In this document: positions 23,996 through 35,228 of the stretch, in pieces | Position numbering within the stretch: position 1 is the first letter of the stretch | Layout of the letters: every line of letters begins with the position of its first letter | Assembly (NCBI GenBank): GCA_963989245.1 | Contig: OZ022353.1 | Span: 27,084,093 to 27,148,092 of the forward strand | From: Nansenia antarctica | Lineage: Eukaryota; Chordata; Actinopteri; Argentiniformes; Microstomatidae | DNA: 64,000 bases | Direction: 5' to 3' | Made by a program: the position numbers and the translations under genes | The notes under the pieces: model-generated | What the model saw: only the letters and a program-made list of their open reading frames with translations | Told to the model about the DNA's origin: nothing | Database searches by the model: none

Positions 23996-26953
23996 TCAAA
24001 AGGCGACATTGAATAAGTAGGTTTTGAGGTCACGCTTAAAAATGTCCTGAGTTTTAGACAACCTCAGGCCCTCAGGTAGGGTGTTCCACAATCTAGGAGC
24101 ATATATGCTAAAAGCTGATCCTCCAAATCTCTTTGTCCTAGCCTCTGGCACTATTAAAAGTTCCGTGCCACTAGACCGTAGGGGTCTAGCTGGTGTGTAT
24201 CTTATGAGCATGTCCACCATGTAATTGGGTGCATCACAGTGAAGTGATTTATAAACTAGTAAAAGGATCTTAAAGTCTATTCTATGACTGACAGGGAGCC
24301 AGTGTAGTGATCTCAAGACAGGTGTGATGTGCGCTCTTCGTTTGGTCCTAGTAAGGACACGAGCAGCAGCATTTTGAACCATTTGTAGTCTATTTATCAT
24401 TTTTTTGGGGAGACCTGTCAGGAGAGCATTACAGTAATCTAGCCTACTAGTAACAAACGCATGCATTAATTTTTCAGTGTCTGCCTGGGAGAGAAATGAT
24501 TGTACCTTAGTGATGTTTCTTAGATGGTAAAAGGATGTTTTAATAGTATTATTAATATGAGTTTCAAAATTTAGATCTGAGTCAATTATGACACCAAGAT
24601 TCCTGGCCTGACACTTAGTGTTAAGAGCTAGTGTTTTCAAGTGTGCAGATAATTTCTCTCTCCCAGTTTTCTCGCCAATGATCAATACCTCTGTTTTTTC
24701 TTGATTGAGTTGGAGAAAGTTTTGTGTCATCCAAATATTAATATCGGCAATACAATCTATCAGGTGGTCAATCATCTTGTAGTCGTAGGGAGTTACTGAG
24801 ATATAAAGCTGAGTGTCGTCAGCATAGCTGTGGTAGTTAACGCTATGCTTCTTGATAACAGAACTGAGGGGTAGCATGTATAGGCTAAAGAGCAACGGTC
24901 CTAAAATGGACCCCTGGGGAACTCCACAGGTTGTGCTATAATTTTTTGACTTATGGTCACCAAGGGCTACAAAGTAGTCTCGGTCAGCCAGGTAAGTCCT
25001 GAACCAGTTCAAGACCGGACCTGAGAGGCCAACCCAGTTTTCAAGTCTCTCAATAAGTATGGAATGGTCTACCGTATCAAAGGCTGCACTTAAGTCTAAG
25101 AGTACAAGAATCGAGAGTTTTTTCGAGTCTGCATTTATCCTAAGGTCATTTGTTACCTTAAGCAAAGCGGTTTCTGTGCTGTGGTATGATCGGAAACCTG
25201 ACTGAAGTGGGTCATACCTATTATTTAAGACTAAGAATTCATGAAGCTGTCTATACGCTGCCTTTTCTAAAATTTTGCTTAGAAAAGTGAGATTTGATAT
25301 TGGTCTACAGTTTTTGGGATCAGAAGGATCTAGGTTACTTTTTTTCAGGGTGGGTCTAACCAGGGCAGTTTTAAGCGCCGCTGGAAATATCCCTTTAAGT
25401 AGGGAGTGATTTACAATGCCTAGTATGTCATCAGACACAGATTCAAAAATTTCCTTAAAAAAGGTGGTAGGAATAGGGTCAAGAGGACACGTAGACGGTT
25501 TAAGCTGTGACACAATTTTACCTAATGTTTCCGTACTAATCATGGTGAACATGCTCATAGTCATGTTCTGTGGCGGCGGATCTGTGGTGCTACACAAACC
25601 TAGTCTTTCCTGAGTAATACACATTCTAATATTTGTTATCTTATCCCTGAAGTGGGCTGCAAATTCCTCGCATTTGGTGACAGAGGCTGCGCCGTCTAGA
25701 GTTTTAGGAGCAGGGTTTACAAGGCAATCAATTGTCGAGAACAAGACCCTGGGGTTATTCTTGTTTGTAGATATTATCTTTGAGAAGTGATTTTTTCTAG
25801 CATTTCGCATTGCCAAGTTAAAGGCAGATAGATGTTCTTTAAAAATATTCTGATCAATCTGTAATTTGCTCTTTCTCCATCTGCGCTCAGCTTTCCTACA
25901 TGTTCTCTTTAGGAGATTTATTTCACTGTTTCGCCATGGTGCTCTCCTCTTGGCTCCAACCTTTTTTAATTTGGTAGGTGCCAGGGAGTCTAGGGCCATT
26001 TTTACTTTATTGTTAAAGGTAATTACTAAGTCGTTTTCACACAACGTGGGAGTTGTGTGATTACTGTTCATTAAAGCTTTGAAATTCTCAGCCACTGCAG
26101 GGGTAAGATAACGTTTTTTAACAACACGTTCAGCATTGCTTTCAGCTTTACGTGTTACAATGGTAAAGAAAATACAGAAATGGTCAGAGAGGGCCAGGTC
26201 GCTGATACCTGATATTGAGACCTCAAGACCCTTTGTAATCACAAGATCAAGGGTATGGCCATGATTGTGAGTGGGTTCATTGACATGTTGGACAAAATCC
26301 ATAGATTCCAAGAGGTCAATAAACTCCCTAGCCCTCAAGTCAGCCCCATTATCAACATGAAAGTTAAAATCACCAGTGATAATAATCCTATCATAGTTGG
26401 GATGGATAATGGATAGGAACTCAGAGAAGTCAGGTAGGAAAGTAGGGGCTGGTTTCGGCGGCCTGTATACAGTTACCGTAAGAATAGGTGGTTGGCATGC
26501 CATAACTGTGGCATGATATTCAAAGGAGGAGAATATATCAAAGGATATGCTCCTGCAGTTTAGGTTATTTGAAGCTATGGTAGCTGTTCCTCCCCCCTTT
26601 TTTCCATTTCTGATTGATTGGAAAAAACTGTAGTTGGGGGGAGATGCCTCAATAAGGGCTGCTGCTCCATTTGTATCTAACCAGGTTTCTGTGAGTAGCA
26701 TACAGTCGAGTTTTCTATCACAAATGAGCTCATTTATGATAAATGTTTTTTTGTTCGATAGGGACCTGATATTCAAAATTGCCATGGAGATGTCATTTTG
26801 ACACTGGGACTGACTCGAGGGCATACTTAATGAAATGGGTAATACATTTCTCAAATTTGCGCCATGTATTACCTTATTTGTGGTGGAGGGAGTCCGATGG
26901 GAGACAATAGTCTGGATGGCATGTTTGGTGTTAGAGGAAAGGATCGGACTCAT
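23996..26953 (-). CDS. L2 LINE ORF2: endonuclease-reverse transcriptase, intact
   Basis: An uninterrupted 985-codon frame. The N-terminal APE-type endonuclease shows LNIRSLSNKK, LLTETWLDTNG, ITGDFNFHVD, HTLDLVIT and LSDHFCIFF. The reverse transcriptase (about residues 500-760) shows LKPSTCPLDPIPTTFF, SILVLLDLSAAFDTVDH (motif A), CGVPQGSILGPLLFSLYM (motif B) and YHSYADDTQLYIS (catalytic YADD). The C-terminal part has LDYCNALLTGLP, VQNAAARVLT, LHWLPVSHRIDFKILLL and LWNTLPEGLR, typical of L2. All catalytic blocks are present. It may be translated by reinitiation or readthrough after ORF1, because the ORF1 stop lies two codons upstream in the same frame. Length is normal for the family. Confidence 0.93.
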   Translation of the reverse strand: MSPILSSNTKHAIQTIVSHRTPSTTNKVIHGANLRNVLPISLSMPSSQSQCQNDISMAILNIRSLSNKKTFIINELICDRKLDCMLLTETWLDTNGAAALIEASPPNYSFFQSIRNGKKGGGTATIASNNLNCRSISFDIFSSFEYHATVMACQPPILTVTVYRPPKPAPTFLPDFSEFLSIIHPNYDRIIITGDFNFHVDNGADLRAREFIDLLESMDFVQHVNEPTHNHGHTLDLVITKGLEVSISGISDLALSDHFCIFFTIVTRKAESNAERVVKKRYLTPAVAENFKALMNSNHTTPTLCENDLVITFNNKVKMALDSLAPTKLKKVGAKRRAPWRNSEINLLKRTCRKAERRWRKSKLQIDQNIFKEHLSAFNLAMRNARKNHFSKIISTNKNNPRVLFSTIDCLVNPAPKTLDGAASVTKCEEFAAHFRDKITNIRMCITQERLGLCSTTDPPPQNMTMSMFTMISTETLGKIVSQLKPSTCPLDPIPTTFFKEIFESVSDDILGIVNHSLLKGIFPAALKTALVRPTLKKSNLDPSDPKNCRPISNLTFLSKILEKAAYRQLHEFLVLNNRYDPLQSGFRSYHSTETALLKVTNDLRINADSKKLSILVLLDLSAAFDTVDHSILIERLENWVGLSGPVLNWFRTYLADRDYFVALGDHKSKNYSTTCGVPQGSILGPLLFSLYMLPLSSVIKKHSVNYHSYADDTQLYISVTPYDYKMIDHLIDCIADINIWMTQNFLQLNQEKTEVLIIGEKTGREKLSAHLKTLALNTKCQARNLGVIIDSDLNFETHINNTIKTSFYHLRNITKVQSFLSQADTEKLMHAFVTSRLDYCNALLTGLPKKMINRLQMVQNAAARVLTRTKRRAHITPVLRSLHWLPVSHRIDFKILLLVYKSLHCDAPNYMVDMLIRYTPARPLRSSGTELLIVPEARTKRFGGSAFSIYAPRLWNTLPEGLRLSKTQDIFKRDLKTYLFNVAF

Positions 26954-26959
26954 CTCACA

Positions 26960-27989
26960 TCAGCGTTGACAGGGCACCGGCCAATGACATCGGACAGCGA
27001 GGTCCATGGACATCGACAGCAGGCGGGCACCATACCTGTTTGGGTGAAATCTATCTCTCGCAAACAGCTCACTACGGTTAAAGAACGTGGTGAAATTGTC
27101 TATAAATGGGATTTGCATAAGACAGCAGTATCCCTGTAGCCAAAGGTGAAGACTTCGAATTCTACTGAATTTGGTGTCGCCATACCTGGGACTCGGGAAG
27201 GGGCCCGAGATGATGCAGGTCTTACCTGTGCCCCTGACGGTGGCGATGAGGGCTCGGAAGTCCTCCTTCAGCTCCTCCGACCTCTCCCGTCCGATGTCGT
27301 TGGCACCCACGTGGACGATGACGGAGGTGACCTGGGGTGGGGCATCCTCCACCAGCATCGGGACGACCGCGGCGACGTCCCTCACCTTGGCACCTGGGAT
27401 GCAGTGGGTTCTGGCCTTCGGGACTGCAACATGGCGGACCATGGACGAGCCTATTACAAGCACAGAGGGGGGGGGGGGGGGAGAAGAGCGGGTGCGGGGG
27501 GGGGGAGGAGACACGAACTGTAGTCTCCTCTGCTGGCGGCGTGATGGACCTGTAGGGGGCACAGGGTGGGAGAGGGGGAGAGAGAGAGGGAGGGGGGGGG
27601 GTGGGGGTGCAGGCCCTGGCTCTCTTCGGCTTCGGTGTGGACTGGTGGCTCTGCAGCGCCTCGAAGCTGTTCCGCAGCAGGAGGGCCTCATGGGGGTTGG
27701 TGCCAGGGGAGTTGATGGTACGACTCCTCTTCCTGACGATGGTCCAAGTCTCTGGTGATGTAGGGACAGTGTGAGTTACACCTGGGATTGGGCTTACAGG
27801 TGGAGGTGGAGGCTTAGATGTTGATGTTGTGGTTTGTGTGCTTTCTATGTCTGTAATTATTGTTGTATGTAATGTGTCATAAAGTGAATTAAGATGCGAC
27901 TCCCCTTGTCTGATCTGGTGGAGAGTTGAGATTCGTCCCCTTATCTCCTCAACCTGGAGGCTAAGCTCCAGGCAGCGCCGGCAGGCCAT
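26960..27989 (-). pseudogene. L2 LINE ORF1 with SGNH/GDSL esterase domain (one frameshift)
   Basis: The first frame starts MACRRCLELSLQVEEIRGRI at 27989 (a short Cys-Cys start and a coiled-coil-like helix), then a proline-rich linker. The second frame (ending 26960) carries the esterase blocks: VLVIGSSMVRHV (block I, Ser), VHVGANDIGRE (block III) and ARDRFHPNRYG (catalytic Asp-His). The frames must be joined near the long G/C homopolymer at 27465-27482, or possibly the tract at 27586-27601. The frameshift may be a real mutation or a sequencing error. Such esterases occur in ORF1 of CR1/L2-group LINEs. The stop TGA (26962-26960) is in frame with ORF2, two codons before its ATG. Confidence 0.8.
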
Positions 27990-28719
27990 GAAAGAGAAAA
28001 GTGGTGTTATTTGTAGAGAGAGAGAAAAACAATTTGATTATGGTGAGCTAGGAGTATTACAGAGATATGTGATATAAGAGTATATAAGGTTGTTAGTAGT
28101 TCGGGGAGGTATCCCGATAGAAAAAAGCCAGTTTAAAAAGTGTAGAGGTGGCTAGCTGGTTAGCCGCGGTAGCTAACTAATAACGCTGGTCATCCCGACT
28201 CAGCCTCCCGGCGTCGGATTCGGCGGAACGAGGTCCCGATGTTATATAGGATAGGAAAGCTATTTATATCCAAAAAATGCTTTCTCAATAGAGTTCGGTA
28301 TAGATAGCAGTTTTTAAGATTCTAACGCTGTTGAGCTGCAACAGCAAAACAAACACTCGTCGTAACCCACACAAAGTGAACGTTCTGTCACAAAACGCCG
28401 TTACGTATCCTCACACATGTTTAAGTGGGTATTGTGTGGGTAAAGTGAAATTACGTCTTTGTTTTGAGCGCGCCTGCACGCGAGGAAAAAAAATCGTGCA
28501 CGCGAAAAACAAATCGCGTACAGTTTGATTGACAGCAAACACAGCCCCGTGATGACAGCCTTCCCTGCTTTCTCCACAGCCATTGGATAAATCATTTTTT
28601 TTTTTTTTTGGTGCCAATAATAATTAAATATGCGGGACATCGTCCCAATTTGCGGGACGCACTAAAAGTCGTGAACATGCTGTGCAGTCCCGCACAAAGC
28701 GGGACATCTGGTCACCCTA

Positions 28720-29617
<898 letters not shown>

Positions 29618-29744
29618 CGTGCACGTGAGTTTGTCAAGCCTGGACAGCTGCACCCGGCAAATACCCAACCAATCCAGCCTCCCATGACATCCTAAACCCT
29701 TCAACCCCTCCTGAGTGACCTCCTCTATAGCCAGTTGATAGACA

Positions 29745-31094
29745 GTTATGAATGAATGAATGAATCTTTTATTTTAAACATGATTTAAAATAATAAAAGA
29801 ACAAATAAGTAATAATAATAACTAATTTATAGTTCTAAATGGTTGACAGACATGGAAGGATTAAAGACTAATACTGCATGTATTAGTTAGGCATTAGAAG
29901 TGCAATGACTTGTGAATGTGAGTAAGTTTGTCTGGCAGTTAGGAGTGTGAAGTGACGTGGATGGTGACTGTGCATGTGTTCTCCAGTGACGCCATTAATG
30001 GAGGCTAAACTATCCAGTGTGAATATAACACTGCCCCCATCTGGCAGTTAGCCTGGGAAACCTTTTATGATCGAGAAAACCAAGGCACTTTCTACAATGT
30101 ATCATTGGCCTACTTAAATTAGGCTTTTTCCAATGTCAAATGCTAAGTATTAAAACATTTAGTAGTGCACTTGATTGTTTACAAAAGACCCATGAAAAGC
30201 CAATGCCTCAACAATTCAGTGAATGGTCCAACCAATGTATTGGAAGATGAGAAAGGAAATAACTTGATAACCTAGATTTCTCTCCAGCGCCTCCAGAGAA
30301 AGAAGAAGACAGAGCTGGAGGGCCCGTGTGAAGAGAGACAGAATCCGGGTCAGAGAACGAGAGCTACTGCCAAAGAGACCAAAAACAGCTTTTTTTCCCT
30401 CTGACACTTCAAATGTGATAAAGAGCTCTTTCACTCATGCCTTGTGTTTAGTTTACCAAAAAAAAGGAGATGTATTCTCAGACGGACAGTGACGACCTAT
30501 ACAGGACACATACAGGGATGCATAAAAGACAACACAATCAGTCAATTGAGTGTTAAAGGTGATGGTGTTCCATGCACCTCATATTTGGCTGCACAGTGAA
30601 TAGACAGTGTGTGATTTGGCCACCAGAGGGCAGTATAACATACCATAAGATGACGGTCATAACATGCGCGGAGGGGGTAGTTTTGCATCCAATAATACAG
30701 TGTGATTTTACAGACTCACCTTACTGACCAGCTGCTCATAACAGAATGTAATGTTCATGGTGGTCGCTTTCTGTTTTCAACAGACAACACCCAGAAACAT
30801 TACATTTATTAATAAACATATGCAACCCTTACTTTACTAGGGTAAGTTGACTGAGAACATGTGAGCATTATGTACACAATATGGGAGCTCATCATCTCTA
30901 TTTGGCATTGTTTATGGCTATGATGAGATAGATGCACACGTAAGCATTATGCATGTCGTCATTGAATTTTAAGTGTTATAACTTATACTGTTATGTCGTA
31001 CAAATGTTCCAAACTATCTTTCAGCCTTTCTTCCTCCCCAATCAGAATTATTCAGAGTAATACTTACTTACTTACCTACTCCTTGTGATAGTGC
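29745..31094. other. Non-coding, with a LINE-tail-like start
   Basis: At 29748-29790 TGAATGAATGAATGAATC followed by TTTTATTTTAAA resembles the tail of a minus-strand LINE. The remainder has no recognised gene. The 72-codon frame at 30434-30216 has no family signature. Confidence 0.4.
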
Positions 31095-31850
31095 TACCAA
31101 CCTCTTTATATCCACGGACCCCCATGGGGATCCGAAGTGATATAAAGAGTTTACCTCGATCAATTCTCTTCATCGATATCAACATTTTTTCACAACTTTG
31201 CATGCTATACGATGCCACCATTTTTTTCCAGAGACGTTAAACACGGTCTAAGTCACATCCAGTTTTCTCCAACTGGAGAATGTGTCATGTCCGGTTTCAA
31301 CGCCAAATTTCCATACCATTGGTCGGCCAACTCAAAAAATCCCCCCCCCCAAAAATAAATAAAAATAAAAATAAATCTGATACATGAGAAAGGTCAAAGG
31401 TTAAAGATGGTGCCAACATATCTCCAAATGGCCTAAACATATAGGTGTCCGCCTAAACATACCTGTACTAAAACAGGTACAAAGTTGCATTTGCTCACAT
31501 TACTAGCATCAACTTTGGCACAAGTACTAATAAGACCCTGGAGTACTGATTCCTAGATGATTTGGGCTTGGTTATCAGGTTTCCAAGGTGATATTCACTG
31601 TAAAAGCTGTTGTTTTTTTAGGCGGAGACTGAATTTGAGATGTTTTATAATGTTCTAGCTCTATTTACTCTGACACAGTAACATAGATTTTGATTCTGAC
31701 ACTTCTACAGCCACCCCACAGGTGTTAGCTTTCATTTGATAACAAGATCATTATGAAGGCCCTTGTGATTGTGGAGATATTCTATATTCACTGTGGGCAT
31801 GTCATTTCGAGCAGAAAACCAGAAAAATGAGGTGGATAAGAAGAGGTTTA
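31095..31850 (+). mobile_element. Dispersed 0.9-kb repeat, copy 2
   Basis: It shares long blocks with 41669-42626 in the same orientation, for example GTACTAAAACAGGTACAAAG, GGAGTACTGATTCCTAGATG and GTTCTAGCTCTATTTACTCT. The right end reads GATAAGAAGAGGTTTA, the inverted counterpart of AACCTGTTCTTATC. The left third is more diverged than in the other two copies. Confidence 0.7.
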
Positions 31851-32178
31851 GGTAGTCTCCACAATATGACGTAACCACTATACAGTAGCCATGGCTACGT
31901 CATATCGCAGGGTCTTACCTTTAACCTTGTATACATTTTGAGTCCCTGGGAAAATACTAGAGTTGATAATTGAACTCTCTAGCCCTTCATATCAAACGAT
32001 GGTCATGTTGAATGAATCAAATTAACTGGTGAATATCCACTTGCTAATACTTCTATTTTCGGATAATGGCATTGAAAGCTGGTAAACTGTTAAGCACCAT
32101 TGTAATGGAAACAGTGGAAGCTAACGTGAATAGGAAAATAAATGAGTTCCTTTCCCTTGTTGCTTGTTTATAATCCAT

Positions 32179-32952
<774 letters not shown>

Positions 32953-35067
32953 TTTATTCAAAAAGACACCCTCTAATCACCCCAGCAAAGAGTCTATGAA
33001 CAATTATTTTTAGGATTGAAAGCCATATCAATATTTTACTGAGATGTTGCAAGTAAGCTTGTTCTAACAGAGAGAGTTACATTTTAGTGTGAGTGGGCTT
33101 AGCTGAGTTTTCAACGGGAAATGTTTCATATGCTTCTGTTTGTCTTGGCTTGTGTAGAAGAATTTAGTGTGAACCTTTAAAACAACAAGTAGAGCCAGTA
33201 AGACAGAAGAGTAGTTTTGTTCTTCCTTATGACCCTACATAGCCCTATGCAATCAACTGTAACATAATTCTCATATAATATGAAATATTGTTGGCCGGTT
33301 CAAATGTGGGAGAGTTGAAATGAGGGTTTCATTCTATGTTGCCCATATCCAGATCTTTGTCCACTTATGAGAAAACAGTCAGTAATATTGCCATACTTTT
33401 CACATTTCACAATCATTTGAAGAATGACTTGTCTTCAGTGCTCTTAGTTTTGCTATTTACCAAATGTTGTTACGGTAAACACTTCCAACACACGCAAAGT
33501 CTCCAATAATGGCAGGGTCACAAATTATATTGAAGCAAAAAAAGAGCGTGTCCCTAATAAAGGCCTCCAACGCTGGTCTGTCTCCGCTCCGCTGGGTGTG
33601 CTCCGTAGTGTAAGCCAATAACCCCCCTGGCCACTAAATGAAGTTGTACTAAGTTGTGTAATTGGAAAGAGAATGATCAACACAATAAGGTACCTTTGAA
33701 GTTTAAGCATAAGGAAATTCCCATTCTTAAGCATCTGCTCTAGATTATATCAACTTTCAATATAAGAAATGTAAGTTGACATGAACATAAGTAGAAAATG
33801 AAATGTTTATGTAACAGAATGAGTGTGAACATGGGTCTCCCAACCACAATAGCAATTTAGCCCACAAAGCTAAAGCTGGGGCATCAGTAGCAGAGGTGTT
33901 ACATAGTATGTTAATGTGAAATGTGACATTCTGTGGAATTTATGCTGAACATGGCACATTGAATTTAAGTGTTAAGTCAGCATGTATCCATCACAAGAAT
34001 ACAATGTTAGTCCAAATGTAGTGTAAATAGTTTTACTGTTGACTGTAGCCTACATATTTGATATCGAGATTTATATTAATTGACTATTTTGATCACATCA
34101 GAACTGCTTATTTGGACGAAATATAAAATACGCTTCAACCACAGTAGAATATAAAGAAAAGGCCATGTAAGGTATCATATCTGTCGGTCTTTCCGTATTT
34201 TATAAAGTGCATCTTTTAAAAGTTACAGAGCAGAAACATAAATCTTATTCATACAGGTTACCTAAGACTCCCTAAAAGACAAAACATTTAAAATGCAGAG
34301 CGAGGCGCACAAACATTAAACATTCAATCCAGTTACTATGCAAAACAATAAAGCCCAGCTTGAATTTACAGTATGCAAAACAAAAATTATCCAAGAAATT
34401 ATCAAAATGTTGAAATATTACAGAACCAAGCCTCACAGTATCTGTGTAAATCACATTTTATCAGTCTTAAATTATTCTGGTACATTATATCAAAATGTCC
34501 TCTATTCCTTTTCAAATAACTTTTGAAACAGAAATCTACTTTTTGTTATGATTCACTCGTCCATTTCAGTCCTCTTGGCTTGTGGATATGAATTTCCATA
34601 AATGTATTTGATGTAGTCTTGACGATGACAGCTGGGGAATGTTCTGGAAAGAGGACAGAGAGAGGGAGCCATGTCGAAGCGTATTGTTGACACCACAAGT
34701 ACACTGTGGTAAAGACAGACATCGGAGGGATGAGGATCTGGCACTCATTGTATATATTCATGAAAAAAGCTGAGGCCAGAGATTCTCTATACAGTATAAA
34801 GCTGCCAAGTGATGGAGTCTGTCAGTACTCTGTCAGTCTGTCTGTCTGTCAGTTTGGCCCCATCTAGTGACTCCCACCATTTCTGCCCATAGTAAATCAC
34901 ATCCAGCCATCCAGTGACGGACTGATTGCTTGTTTTTCCAAATTCTTGATTTGATTTACACATGTTTGTTTCCTGTAACCATGCTCCCAGTGCATCCTGG
35001 GAAATCTCAGTCCCTTCCTGTGTCACTCACGACCATCGTCTTCTTCTGAGTGTTGCTGACTCCCTGT
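32953..35067 (-). other. angpt1: Probable angpt1 3' UTR ending near an AATAAA signal
   Basis: The 2.1 kb after the angpt1 stop has no recognisable coding sequence. Reading the minus strand, the first canonical AATAAA after the stop is at 32958-32953. I saw no other in between. The extent of the UTR is inferred from that single signal and would need transcript data. Confidence 0.35.
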
Positions 35068-35228
35068 TTAGAAGTCGGAGGGCCGGATCATCATTGTGGT
35101 GGAGCGAAGTGAGTAACTCGGTCCCCGGAAGTGGTGCCATTTGATGCCGTTGAGCTTGCGGATGTTGTGGCCCACAGTGTAGTAGATGCCATTGAGGTTG
35201 GACAAGCCACAGGCATCGAACCACCAAC
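35068..35228 (-). CDS. angpt1: angpt1 exon 9 (receptor-binding end and stop)
   Basis: This terminal coding segment of 161 bp completes the split glycine codon and then reads WWFDACGLSNLNGIYY, KLNGIKWHHFRGPSYSL and TTMMIRPSDF before the stop. The region corresponds to the TIE2-contacting P subdomain of angiopoietins (family knowledge). The acceptor is ctccag. Confidence 0.93.

Larger units (their letters stand above)
23340..28260 (-). mobile_element. L2-clade LINE, nearly intact
   Basis: Read on the minus strand: 5' UTR (about 28260 to 27990), ORF1 with esterase domain, ORF2 of 985 codons (26953-23996), and a 0.65-kb 3' UTR. The 3' end reads AATGCGCTATACAAATAAAA and then TTTGATTTGATT repeats, the classic L2-family end. 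ORF2 is uninterrupted. ORF1 has only one apparent frameshift at a homopolymer. It sits inside a hAT remnant, so it is younger than that element. Confidence 0.88.
21682..28719 (-). mobile_element. hAT-like DNA transposon interrupted by an L2 LINE
   Basis: The ends form the inverted repeats TAGGGTGACCAG (21682) and CTGGTCACCCTA (ending 28719). The sub-terminal sequence also matches: GGTCCCAAC and GGGACATCTGG. The flanks share only CAAC (21678-21681 and 28720-28723), so an 8-bp duplication is not intact. Inside are a minus-strand zinc-finger ORF (22561-22088), an unclassified repeat block, and an inserted L2 LINE (23340 to about 28260). Confidence 0.65.

Noticed and set aside
26864..27758. Plus-strand frames of up to 195 codons
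   Set aside because: They are antisense shadows of the L2 ORF1.
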